Shown: positions 43,996 through 52,275 of the stretch, in pieces | Layout of the letters: each line of letters starts with the position of its first letter | Numbering within the stretch: position 1 is the stretch's first letter | Program-made: the position numbers and the translations under genes | The notes under the pieces: model-generated | Told to the model about the DNA's origin: nothing | Database searches by the model: none | What the model saw: the letters and a program-made list of their open reading frames with translations, nothing else | DNA from: Tengunoibacter tsumagoiensis | GTDB lineage: Bacteria > Chloroflexota > Ktedonobacteria > Ktedonobacterales > Ktedonobacteraceae | Direction of reading: 5' to 3' | Length of the DNA: 64,000 nucleotides | Assembly (NCBI RefSeq): GCF_003967535.1 | Contig: NZ_BIFR01000001.1 | Span: forward strand, 2,045,001 to 2,109,000

Positions 43996-45417
43996 TTGAA
44001 GTATCAAGAAGCCCTGGCATATATTTATAGTTTTACCGATTATGAGCGTGGTGGGAAGTTCGTCCAGCGATTGGGCGAAGATCTTCAGCTAGAGAAGATG
44101 CTGATGAAGCAGCTAGGAGATCCTCAGAACGATTATAGCAGCACCTTAATTGCAGGAACCAAAGGAAAGGGCTCTACAGCTGCATTAATTGAAAGTGTCC
44201 TACGTCACGCAGGTATAAGAACCGGTCTGTATACCCAGCCTGATCTGCATACGTTTCGGGAACGTTCTCAGGTGTCAGGTCGGCTTATTCGCGAGCAAGA
44301 GGTGGCAGATCTGGTCCCTGAGATTCAACAGGCCGTTGAGTCAATTCAAGCTAGCGGTGATTTTGGCCCCTTCATCACCTATCATATTGGCACAGCGCTG
44401 GCCTTTCTGTATTTTTCACGCCAGCGAATTCAGCATGCCGTGTTGGAGGTAGGGCTAGGTGGACGGCTCGATGCCACGAACATTGTTCATCCGCTGGTCT
44501 CGGTTATTACCTCGATTAGTTATGATCATATGAGCATTCTGGGCAATACTTTGCGTCAGATAGCAACCGAGAAAGCGGGAATTATCAGACCCAATGGCCT
44601 CGTTGTCACTTCTGCGCAAGCGCCAGAGGCTCTGCTGGCGATTGAGGCAGTTGCGCACGAACGTCATGCCAGAGTAGTGCGCGTGGGATCAGCTCATGGT
44701 GATCCTGCACAGTCAGAGGTTGATCAGGGACTACTTCACCCCTTGAGCTACCGCTATGCTGCTCATACGCAGGATCAGCAGCGGCAGCATTTTACTATCT
44801 GGACTCCTGATAGAATATATGAGAACCTGGAGCTTTCTCTGCTCGGCGAACATCAGTTAGAGAATGCAACCGCAGCTCTCGCCACATTAGAGCAATTGCG
44901 CATGCAAGGAATCCAATGGAACGAGCCAGACCTCCGGCAGGGTTTTCGAGAGGTGCAATGGCCCGCTCGCCTGGAGATTGTGGCCCAGAATCCTCCAATT
45001 GTTGTGGACGGCGCACACAATGCAGACTCGTTGACAAAGCTTGTGAGCTCGTTACGGCAGATCTTCCCCGGTCGCAGGCTGATAATGGTGATAGGGATGA
45101 ATAAAGACAAAGATGTGTCAGGGAATATTCGGGCCCTGGCCTCAGTCGATGCTATAGTGCTGACACGGATGAACAATGCGCGATCGATGAGTGTGGAGGA
45201 GCTAAGAGCCTTCTGTCTGGAGCATATTCCATCTATCCCCCTCTATCAGGCCGAATTAAGCCATCAGGCACTGGATCTGGCACGTCAGCTTGCTCATGCT
45301 GATAACGACCTGATCTGCGCCACTGGTTCGCTCTATCTGGCTGGCGAGGCCCTGCGCTGGGCTGCCGATCATGGGAGTGTGCGAGCGGCTTCAGAGATTG
45401 AGAGAGCAAACCAGTAA
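43996..45417 (+). CDS. folC: folylpolyglutamate synthase / dihydrofolate synthase
   Basis: A 473-residue Mur-ligase-type enzyme that adds glutamate to dihydropteroate and folates. Motifs: ATP loop GTKGKGSTAAL, LEVGLGGRLDATN, SISYDHMSILGNT with the conserved YDH, and VVDGAHNADS. The start is TTG with AAGGGGAAG eight bases upstream. The C-terminal part (LTRMNNARSMSVEEL) is standard. It is slightly longer than the E. coli enzyme (~420) and similar to other Chloroflexota and Bacillus forms. It lies 66 bases after folP. Confidence 0.93.
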   Translation: MKYQEALAYIYSFTDYERGGKFVQRLGEDLQLEKMLMKQLGDPQNDYSSTLIAGTKGKGSTAALIESVLRHAGIRTGLYTQPDLHTFRERSQVSGRLIREQEVADLVPEIQQAVESIQASGDFGPFITYHIGTALAFLYFSRQRIQHAVLEVGLGGRLDATNIVHPLVSVITSISYDHMSILGNTLRQIATEKAGIIRPNGLVVTSAQAPEALLAIEAVAHERHARVVRVGSAHGDPAQSEVDQGLLHPLSYRYAAHTQDQQRQHFTIWTPDRIYENLELSLLGEHQLENATAALATLEQLRMQGIQWNEPDLRQGFREVQWPARLEIVAQNPPIVVDGAHNADSLTKLVSSLRQIFPGRRLIMVIGMNKDKDVSGNIRALASVDAIVLTRMNNARSMSVEELRAFCLEHIPSIPLYQAELSHQALDLARQLAHADNDLICATGSLYLAGEALRWAADHGSVRAASEIERANQ

Positions 45418-45493
45418 TGAGAGGGGTAATCGTTTCCAGGACTATTTTCTGATACAGAGATTGGTTATCTCATAATAGCATTACAGTTCAGAT

Positions 45494-47071
45494 CTAGAGG
45501 CCCTGTGCACCAAAGAGATGAGCTAAGAGCTGAGTAGTGAAGATAAAGTAGAGAGGGGAAGAGAACTCCATGCCTATCGATCCTTGTAGCAGTTGCTGTA
45601 CGCTCTTTGTATCAAATAGCCCCGTCTTCTGCAATGACGTCTCGGAGAGCATCTCATGAAGAAGGTCTGGTGTCGCAAGATTGGAGACAATACTGGGGAC
45701 AGCCAGAGTAAAATCCTCCACCAGAGTATCTTGCTCGAAAGCGAATGAGCGAAGAAATCCTTTTAATAGATCGGACTTGTGAGCTCCATCACCTGATGTA
45801 TCGGGCAAACAGGCCAATAATGGAAGCACCTGCTGAGTTAGAAAAGGGGAACGGAGAACCATCTGCTCTTCAGTCGCTAGCTTTTGTGCTGGGTGAACGA
45901 GTCCATCGGGCAGGCGTAGATGCAGATCGAGATAGGTAAAGCCCTGCTGGCGATCAGTGAATTGGACGGCTCGCCGCTCTAGCTTGCGGGCGTGAAGCGT
46001 CTCTTCCCATGGTTGTGCTGTCCGAAGATGTGCGAGCGCCTCTGGCGACCAGATCTGTGGCATAGAAGACTGATCATTGACAAAATGTTGATAGTTTTGC
46101 CAGAGATGCACAGGTTCTCGATCCATCGGTCCACTGAGGTGTTGAAATGGTTGTCCAAAGAGCGTGCGAGCGCCCAGGCCACTGATTGCAATGCGAGCCC
46201 CTGCCTCCACAGCAACCGTGTGAAGGAGCTGATGCAGAGCTAATGAATGGGTCGATAGCGCGGGGGACTCCAGAGCAGCGATAGTGGCAAGCCAGAAGGA
46301 GAGATCGTGGTCTGGCGTAATCGCAAGAAACTCTTCAGCACCTCGTTGAGCAACCTGTTCAGCGCGTAGCCACTGTCGATCAGATGACGAAGGTTCGCCT
46401 AAGGTGGCGATAGTCAAAGCATCCTGTCCCTGTTGGAGAGCCCAGAGAGCCGCAAGACTACTGGCCTCACCGCCACTTACCAGGGCAGCACTTCTGGTCG
46501 AGGGCGATAGATATGAGCGCCAGGCCTTCTGTAAGGCCAACTGGAGCTGATCCTGTGGCTGGTGAAGCTCCTCAGAAGGATAATCGAGCGCCTGATTGAG
46601 CACTGTTTTGGCTCGTTGCCAGCGTAGGATCGAGCCAGCAGGAACAATCTGAATATCCTGAAAGGCAGTCCAGGGAGCAGGGATAAAGCCATATCGCTGG
46701 AGAGCTTCAAGCGCCTTTACATGAAGACGGCGCGGAACTCCAATGTTTAAGAGCGCCTGAATCTCGCTGGCAAACAGGAGATTGCCGGTAGCAGGCCAAT
46801 CTTCGATAAAGTAGAGAGCGTGGCTGCCAGAGAGAGGCCGCCGATAGACCAGCGTGCGACGCTCCGGAACCCAATCGAGCGCAGGAGGTTCATGTGCCTC
46901 AGAGAGAGCATAGGCGGAATCCGAGAACGTAATAAGCCCCATTCCTGGTTGAATAAGGCGCGTCGCCTCTCCACCGTGGCGAGCCAGCACCGTCCCCATG
47001 GCCTGTATTGTCTGCTCAATAATCTCGTTTGGAACCTGTTCACCTGTTAGCCAGCCAGCAAGTATTGGCAT
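45494..47071 (-). CDS. degenerate asparagine synthetase-like protein
   Basis: A 525-residue relative of asparagine synthetase B. The N-terminal half resembles the Ntn glutaminase domain (RRPLSGSHALYFIED, LLFASEIQALLNIGVPR), but the chain begins MPILAG, so the catalytic Cys after Met is absent. The synthetase half keeps the fold (GYxPAPWTAFQDIQIVPAGS-like text, PSTRSAALVSGG), yet the ATP loop SGGxDSS reads SGGEASS at 199-205, without the Asp that holds magnesium/pyrophosphate. Such proteins can be inactive scaffolds or have a changed chemistry, for example in lasso-peptide or exopolysaccharide clusters, neither of which is seen here. It is monocistronic and convergent with folC. Confidence 0.75.
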   Translation of the reverse strand: MPILAGWLTGEQVPNEIIEQTIQAMGTVLARHGGEATRLIQPGMGLITFSDSAYALSEAHEPPALDWVPERRTLVYRRPLSGSHALYFIEDWPATGNLLFASEIQALLNIGVPRRLHVKALEALQRYGFIPAPWTAFQDIQIVPAGSILRWQRAKTVLNQALDYPSEELHQPQDQLQLALQKAWRSYLSPSTRSAALVSGGEASSLAALWALQQGQDALTIATLGEPSSSDRQWLRAEQVAQRGAEEFLAITPDHDLSFWLATIAALESPALSTHSLALHQLLHTVAVEAGARIAISGLGARTLFGQPFQHLSGPMDREPVHLWQNYQHFVNDQSSMPQIWSPEALAHLRTAQPWEETLHARKLERRAVQFTDRQQGFTYLDLHLRLPDGLVHPAQKLATEEQMVLRSPFLTQQVLPLLACLPDTSGDGAHKSDLLKGFLRSFAFEQDTLVEDFTLAVPSIVSNLATPDLLHEMLSETSLQKTGLFDTKSVQQLLQGSIGMEFSSPLYFIFTTQLLAHLFGAQGL

Positions 47072-47439
47072 AATCTTATCCTATTCACAGAGCCAGAGGC
47101 GCTTACCATACAGATACTATTACCATCCTTCATAGTATAGCAAAAAATATGGGTTTTCAAAGAAAAGATCAGTTAAAATGAGGATATGCATCCATAAAAA
47201 TACGGAAATTAGGACAAATTTTCGTATTTTTTGCCAAAAAGGTCCTCTTTTTGGGGAAAAAACATTGAAGTTATAGGAATAACATGGTATATTTTCATAC
47301 AGATACGTTTTATCCAAAAAATATTGCTCCTCGGTAGATAAGGTGGCGAGGCGGGTGGAAGTTAAACCAGGGGAAATTAGCATCATTGAATCTAAATTTC
47401 TATCCATCTATGAGATAGAGATTTAATTAGGAGTATTGA
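47072..47439. other. 368-base divergent leader region with two AT-rich hairpins
   Basis: AAAAATACGGAAATT (47196-47210) pairs with 47217-47231 (one wobble), and CCAAAAAG / CTTTTTGG follow near 47234-47255. Further down, 47335-47400 is G-rich (GGTGGCGAGGCGGGTGGAAG) and could be a structured RNA leader for the C39-like peptidase gene, but it matches no riboswitch consensus I can recall. AGGAG lies seven bases before the peptidase ATG. Confidence 0.45.
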
Positions 47440-48441
47440 ATGTTCATTCTTCTGCTTGTGCTCTTCGTGATCGCCGTAATAATTACGGTTGCAGGTTTTT
47501 TTCTTTCCCCCAAGCAGAATCAACTCGAGGAACCAGAGACGATCTCTTATTCCTCTCCCATACGTAAGGATTATGCCCGGCGCACATCGCGTACATCTGC
47601 GTATACTCAGCAAAGCTACGTAAAATATAATGCCCTTCAGCCGCGTCGATCTGGACCATTTGTTCGTCCAAAGCAGAGATGGCAGCTCAATAGCTCATTT
47701 GTGAGCCTTTTTAATGTAAGAAGCATCTGGGAGCCACGTGCTGGCCAGCCAACGCCCTGGGGTGGAATCCTTGTCGTCCTGGTGGCATTGTTTTGTATTG
47801 GCCTGATCTCGATGCGGGCCTTTTTGCCCAATAGTGGTCTGCTGGTCTCTGCGGCCTGGAATCCACCGCCTGATGTTCCAACTGTTGTGCCAACGGCTGT
47901 GCCAACCTTGACCGTTGGACAAGAGCTAGCTGCTCACACTTCTGGAGCTTCTAAGGCGCTTATTCGTTTGCCACAAATGGACCCGGCCCAGTACAATTCC
48001 AACGATGAATTTGATACCTGGGGGATGTCTGCCTGTTCTGCAGCTTCAATGACCGAGGTCATCAACGCATATGGTCATGATTATCGTGTCACAGATATTC
48101 TGAAAGTCGAGTCTCAGATTGGAGAGATCACTCCTGAGCTTGGGCTTCTCCGTCCCACAGGCATTGACCATACAGTAGCTCAGTTTGGTTTTAAAACCTT
48201 GACCCCGCCACAGCATGATCTCAATGGAATCATTGACATTGCCAATCAAGGGCATCCGGTGATTGTAAGCTTCCCACCGCAGCTCTGGTCGGGTGGCCAC
48301 CTGCTGGTTGTGCGAGGTGGAAACGATAGCAGCGTCTATCTGGCCGATTCGTCAAAATTAAACATGACCGTGATGGCTCGTGATAAGTTTTTGAGTTATT
48401 GGGGTGGTTTTGCCGTCGTGCCAGTTCCAAAAGATATGTAA
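47440..48441 (+). CDS. membrane-anchored C39-like cysteine peptidase
   Basis: A 333-residue protein. A first membrane helix spans residues ~2-23 (LVLFVIAVIITVAGFF) and a second ~108-127 (GGILVVLVALFCIGLISMRA), joined by a basic loop. After a Pro/Val/Thr-rich spacer (VPTVVPTAVPTLTV), residues ~175-330 form a papain-like C39 domain: catalytic Cys in GMSACSAASMTEVI, His in SGGHLLVVRGG, and the Asp of LADSS. Such domains cleave peptides or amidate bonds outside the membrane. No bacteriocin or ABC exporter is beside it, so a cell-envelope role is more likely than peptide maturation. AGGAGTATTGA precedes the ATG. Confidence 0.8.
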   Translation: MFILLLVLFVIAVIITVAGFFLSPKQNQLEEPETISYSSPIRKDYARRTSRTSAYTQQSYVKYNALQPRRSGPFVRPKQRWQLNSSFVSLFNVRSIWEPRAGQPTPWGGILVVLVALFCIGLISMRAFLPNSGLLVSAAWNPPPDVPTVVPTAVPTLTVGQELAAHTSGASKALIRLPQMDPAQYNSNDEFDTWGMSACSAASMTEVINAYGHDYRVTDILKVESQIGEITPELGLLRPTGIDHTVAQFGFKTLTPPQHDLNGIIDIANQGHPVIVSFPPQLWSGGHLLVVRGGNDSSVYLADSSKLNMTVMARDKFLSYWGGFAVVPVPKDM

Positions 48442-48464
48442 CCAACATTCTCAAAAATCAGCAA

Positions 48465-48506
48465 TAAGAAGGCGCTGTTTTCCGCGTGGGAAACAGCGCC
48501 TTCTTA
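48465..48506. terminator. strong bidirectional hairpin
   Basis: TAAGAAGGCGCTGTTT (48465-48480) and AAACAGCGCCTTCTTA (48491-48506) pair perfectly, with three more inner pairs around a GCGT loop. It is shared by the C39-like (+) and PIG-L (-) genes. Confidence 0.8.
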
Positions 48507-48515
48507 ATTGGGCCA

Positions 48516-49358
48516 CTAGGCCTCTTCTTCTACGGTAGGATCAGCGATGGTTGGATCGGGGGGAACATGCAGCTTGATGCGGCGGAAAGCCTCAGCGTAC
48601 TGGAGATCCAGTCCTTTGGCCTTGTTGCCCTCTTTCGCGACCCATGCAGCCCGCTCTTTCAGGCGCTCAATCATTTTCTGATTATCATCGGGATTAAATT
48701 GTGACAGATGCTCTTGCAGCCCTTTCCCTTTGATCTCGATGGTCTCAGTGACGTCAATATACGTATTCGCCTGACCAGTTCCATAGAGATACACCTCATT
48801 CACGCGATAGGGCTGGAGACCCTCTTCGAGGAGAAGATCGCGGAACGAGCGTGGATTGCCAGCAAAAGGGAAAATAGCATCCAGCACAATATTGCCAGTT
48901 GCCCGGTGATCGGGATGGTTGAGATAGCCAGTCCCTGTAGGATTCTCATCTGGATCAGGAGCCATGATATGCTGAGTGGGATCATGAGTAAAGACAACGC
49001 GCGGACGATACTGGCGGATCAAGCGTACAACGGCTTTGCGCGTCTCTTCCGTATTGGTTAAATGACCATCGGGGAAGCGAAGAAACTCCACTTTCTCAAC
49101 GCCAAGCACTTTGCTTGCATTCGTCTGCTCGCGTTCGCGTAGCAGCATCAGCTCTTTGTCATCCTGAGTTGGGACCTCGCCCCCCTCAGTTCCATCGGTC
49201 ATGACCACCCAGACAATCTTCTTCCCCTGTCGGGCCCACAGAGCTGTAGTAGCGCCTGTACCAAAGTCATTGTCATCAGGATGAGCACCAATGACCATAG
49301 CCTCATAATCGTGTGTCGTAAGCATCTCTACGGCACCTGGTAACGTTCGATCTCCCAT
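48516..49358 (-). CDS. PIG-L family deacetylase
   Basis: A 280-residue LmbE-like zinc deacetylase. The signature is VIGAHPDDNDFGTGAT, with metal ligands His-Pro-Asp-Asp, and the distal ligand is in NHPDHRATGN; VVFTHDPTQHIM is typical. The family includes mycothiol and bacillithiol deacetylases (MshB, BshB) and N-acetyl-sugar hydrolases; without a partner ligase or glycosyltransferase nearby the substrate is open. Start uncertain: the ATG at 49358 has GAAAGG about 13 bases upstream, while a second ATG 11 codons in (MLTTHDYEAM) also fits the family start. Confidence 0.88.
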   Translation of the reverse strand: MGDRTLPGAVEMLTTHDYEAMVIGAHPDDNDFGTGATTALWARQGKKIVWVVMTDGTEGGEVPTQDDKELMLLREREQTNASKVLGVEKVEFLRFPDGHLTNTEETRKAVVRLIRQYRPRVVFTHDPTQHIMAPDPDENPTGTGYLNHPDHRATGNIVLDAIFPFAGNPRSFRDLLLEEGLQPYRVNEVYLYGTGQANTYIDVTETIEIKGKGLQEHLSQFNPDDNQKMIERLKERAAWVAKEGNKAKGLDLQYAEAFRRIKLHVPPDPTIADPTVEEEA

Positions 49359-49417
49359 TATATAGAACCAAAACCTTTCGCATGTTTTTTAAGATGTATC
49401 GTAGTCTGATCGTGCTT

Positions 49418-50188
49418 TTAGCAATGACGATGATCGGTCGCAATCAGACGTTCAGTCAGTGCCTGTTCAAAAGCGATGATAAGTTTGTCAATGTGTATAA
49501 CACGACCAACCAGGGATTCTAATCCCACCGCTCGCTCCAATAGTCCACTCTGTAGCAGGTGTTGTTCTTGCTGATCGTGTCCAAGGATTTGAGCAAGCTG
49601 ATCTGTCTCCCAGCGAAGGAGTACGCCCGCTTGTAGAAGCGTGCCAGCCTTCCGGCGAATCATATCTAAGCCTACCACTTTTTGCTGCCCAGCTACCACC
49701 TCATAGGGTGAGATGGAGCCATAGCAAGCTCGTTGCATTAAAAGCTCGTAAGCGCTTGTGGCAGGATCTTTTCGGCGTGCCCGTTGGGCATGAGCCTCCG
49801 CTGGCGTTACGGTACGTGTCTCCACTCCAAGCAGGCGAAGAGCGGCTACCCAGGTCTCGCCAAACCAGCGATAGGACTCGACAATATCTGCCAGCACAAA
49901 GGGATGGTCGGCAGGTAGTACAACATCCAGACTTAAGAGCGTTGGACCGACCAGAACCGCCGTCCCACCTGCGCGGCGATGGTAGATAGGAAAGTGGGAG
50001 GCACTCTCGGGATTCACGATACTGGACTTCTGCGAGAAGCCCAGGACCAGACCAGCACGGTCGGCCATAGACCAGTAGAGAATCGGCGGATCACCCGCTG
50101 TAACCTGTTGTAAGAACGCTTCGCTACGAGCAATATGCTGTTGCTGATCAGCCACGGTCAAAGGATAGATGCACCAATTAGTTATCAC
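49418..50188 (-). CDS. lipoate-protein ligase A family protein
   Basis: A 256-residue biotin/lipoate ligase-fold protein. The lipoate-binding motif is RRAGGTAVL (usual RRxGGGxVxxD) and the lysine motif is QQKVVGLDMIRRKAGTLL, with GVLLRW after it. No C-terminal accessory domain is seen. It may attach free lipoate or octanoate to E2/GcvH, or act as an amidotransferase; the target is not known. Its start overlaps the 3' end of the MFS gene by 11 bases, implying coupled translation. Confidence 0.85.
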   Translation of the reverse strand: MITNWCIYPLTVADQQQHIARSEAFLQQVTAGDPPILYWSMADRAGLVLGFSQKSSIVNPESASHFPIYHRRAGGTAVLVGPTLLSLDVVLPADHPFVLADIVESYRWFGETWVAALRLLGVETRTVTPAEAHAQRARRKDPATSAYELLMQRACYGSISPYEVVAGQQKVVGLDMIRRKAGTLLQAGVLLRWETDQLAQILGHDQQEQHLLQSGLLERAVGLESLVGRVIHIDKLIIAFEQALTERLIATDHRHC

Positions 50189-51509
50189 GATGGGTAAACT
50201 CTTTAAAACTCTTTTCTGCTGGCTTCTTGTAGAGCCAGGCAGTTATTGCGGCCAGCAGGCTGAGCACTGCACCAATTCCTAGCGCAACGGATGCACCCCA
50301 TGTAGAGGCGGCGAGACCAGTGAGAAGATTGCCAATCGGATTGGTGCCTGCAAAGACGAGCAGGTAGATGCCCATGATTCTACCACGAAGATGATGTGGC
50401 GTCACTGTTTGTAGAGTTGTATTTGCCATTGCACTAAACAGAATCTGTGTAAAGCCAACGGCAGCAATCAGCAAGAGCGAGAAGACATAGAGATGCGAGA
50501 AAGCAAAGAGCAGTTCGAAGACGCTGAAAAAGAGCCCACCCAGTATAATCTGTCGAATACTCGGTTGTGTATGATTCCAGGCCATCCAGAGAGCCGAGAG
50601 CAGCGAGCCGATGCCAAAGGCTGAGGAGATAAAGCCAAAGCCCTGGGGCCCAACGTTCAGGACCGTATCGGCAAACAGGGGCAGAACGACATTAAAGTTG
50701 ATGCCAAACAGCGAGACCAGCCCCACCGTCATAATGATCAGAAAGATCGAAGGGGTCTGGCGTGTATAGCTTAAGCCTTCAGTCAGACTCTTAAAGGTCC
50801 CGCCTGATTTGTCATTCTCCTGGACGCGCCTCGTTGGAGCATGCAGTTTAGTCAGATCAATCATTGCCAGACCAATAATGACAGGAATAAAGCTCAAGGC
50901 ATTGAAGAGAAAGAGAGGTGCCTCACCAACCCAGGCGATAATCAGACCAGCGAGGCCAGGTCCTACAATACGAGCCAGATTAAAGATAGACGAATTCAGC
51001 GCCACTGCATTGGAAAGATCCTCTCGCCCTACCATCTCCACCACAAAAGACTGGCGCGTTGGCATATCCAATGAGTTTGTTGTGCCCAATAGAAGTGCCA
51101 GTACGAGCACCTCCCAGAGCTGAATGGTCTGTGTAAAGACCAGTAGCCAGAGCACCGTGGCGATCAGAGCGGCCACAGCCTGTGTTGCGAGTAATACCTT
51201 TCGTTTCGGTAGACGATCTGCCAGTACGCCGCCAAAGAGGCTAAAAATTAGAATAGGGAGAAATTGAAGTGCTCCAACGATTCCGAGCCACCATGCGCTA
51301 TGTGTCAATTGCAGCACCAGCCAGGACTGCCCAGTCGTCTGCATCCATGTGCCAATTAAAGAGATGAGCTGTCCACTCCAGAAGAGGCGAAAATTACGAT
51401 GATGGAGGGCCGAAAAGGTGCTACTTAAGCCTCGAGTGGCCTGCACAACTGTTTGTTCAGCCTCTCCTACAGTTGAAGGATGTTTCATTGTATCCATTGG
51501 TGATCCCAT
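50178..51509 (-). CDS. MFS transporter (EntS-like)
   Basis: A 443-residue major facilitator protein with about 12 membrane helices, of the MFS_3/EntS-like group. Typical text: HHRNFRLFWSGQLISLIGTW, FSLFGGVLADRLPKRKVLL (the loop 2-3 motif), GTTNSLDMPTRQSFVVEMV, NTTLQTVTPHHLRGRIMGIY. Members export siderophores, drugs or lipids. No good Shine-Dalgarno precedes the first ATG; the ATG seven codons in (MKHPSTV) is an alternative. It overlaps the lipoate-ligase gene by 11 bases and lies 82 bases downstream of the MerR gene on the same strand, so the three may form one unit controlled by MerR. Confidence 0.9.
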   Translation of the reverse strand: MGSPMDTMKHPSTVGEAEQTVVQATRGLSSTFSALHHRNFRLFWSGQLISLIGTWMQTTGQSWLVLQLTHSAWWLGIVGALQFLPILIFSLFGGVLADRLPKRKVLLATQAVAALIATVLWLLVFTQTIQLWEVLVLALLLGTTNSLDMPTRQSFVVEMVGREDLSNAVALNSSIFNLARIVGPGLAGLIIAWVGEAPLFLFNALSFIPVIIGLAMIDLTKLHAPTRRVQENDKSGGTFKSLTEGLSYTRQTPSIFLIIMTVGLVSLFGINFNVVLPLFADTVLNVGPQGFGFISSAFGIGSLLSALWMAWNHTQPSIRQIILGGLFFSVFELLFAFSHLYVFSLLLIAAVGFTQILFSAMANTTLQTVTPHHLRGRIMGIYLLVFAGTNPIGNLLTGLAASTWGASVALGIGAVLSLLAAITAWLYKKPAEKSFKEFTHRDN

Positions 51510-51591
51510 CTAGTGATTATGGCTGGAAGCGAGATATGCTATCCATTGAAGTGATAATGAAGAGATAGAAGATATGTTGAATATTTGTGTA

Positions 51592-52068
51592 TTACAGAGG
51601 AGTATTGTTTAACTCTTCTTTACGTCTCTGATGTTTTTCCAGGCGTGCCTGTAACTCTGTTTGCATCTGTGTCAGGCCAGAGATCTTCTGCTCGATCAGA
51701 GCAATCTGCTTTTGAATCAGCTCATCGGCTCGATCGAGTTGAGCAATTTTTGCCTGAGCATTCGTCTCTTGCTGAAAGGCGGCTTTAATCTGATTGCGTT
51801 CATCATCGGCCTCCAGGATCTCGCGAATCTCAGTCAACGTAAAGCCAAGGAGATCGCGCAGGGCTTTGATGCGTTCGATACGTATAATCTCAGCCTCTGT
51901 ATAGCGACGATAGTTGCCTTCAGTCCGATCGGTAGGCAGGAGTAGCTCCATCTCCTCATAGTAGCGCAGTGTTCGCTTCGTAAGGCCCGTTCGATTGGCA
52001 ACTTGCTCGATAGTATAGTACAGAACTGGTTCAGGTGTTGTCGGCGGATCCTGATCGGTTGTGGGCAT
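51592..52068 (-). CDS. MerR family transcriptional regulator
   Basis: A 158-residue regulator. The MerR winged helix runs from about residue 16 (YYTIEQVANRTGLTKRTLRY, YEEMELLLPTDRTEGNYRRY), followed by ALRDLLGFTLTEIREILEAD and a long coiled coil (~95-158) for dimerisation. The short C-terminus without Cys cluster or ligand domain points to a small organic or redox signal rather than a metal. AGGAGG lies nine bases before this ATG; the frame extends 94 codons further up through the promoter and is not coding. The promoter has a perfect 20-bp palindrome (52131-52150), so it is probably autoregulated. Confidence 0.92.
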   Translation of the reverse strand: MPTTDQDPPTTPEPVLYYTIEQVANRTGLTKRTLRYYEEMELLLPTDRTEGNYRRYTEAEIIRIERIKALRDLLGFTLTEIREILEADDERNQIKAAFQQETNAQAKIAQLDRADELIQKQIALIEQKISGLTQMQTELQARLEKHQRRKEELNNTPL

Positions 52069-52119
52069 TGTTGTGTGCCTCCTCATTGGCCAGGTAAGAG
52101 AGTCTGTGGGAACAGCTAT

Positions 52120-52150
52120 ACTATACAACACATTGACGTTAACGTCAATG
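52120..52150 (-). promoter_or_regulatory. merR promoter with overlapping 20-bp palindromic operator
   Basis: Read on the minus strand: -35 TTGACG at 52148-52143, 17-base spacer, -10 TATAGT at 52125-52120. The perfect palindrome CATTGACGTTAACGTCAATG (52131-52150) overlays the -35 box and most of the spacer, as expected for a regulator acting at its own promoter. MerR activators usually need a 19-20 bp spacer; 17 bp here suggests autorepression. Confidence 0.75.
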
Positions 52151-52275
52151 TTAACGATGCGAGTTTGCAACCTAGTTGCTAATGGATCTGTGGTATTTTC
52201 CCTAAAAAGTTGCTCATGTTCCCAAAAATGTGATACGCTCCCCTCATACTCAAGCGAATGAGAGGGCCAAAAGAG

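Noticed and set aside
47335..47400. Cyclic di-AMP (ydaO) or cyclic di-GMP riboswitch
   Set aside because: The G-rich text superficially recalls parts of the ydaO consensus, but the conserved GGGGUGAAUC and CCGAAUC-type segments are not present in order.
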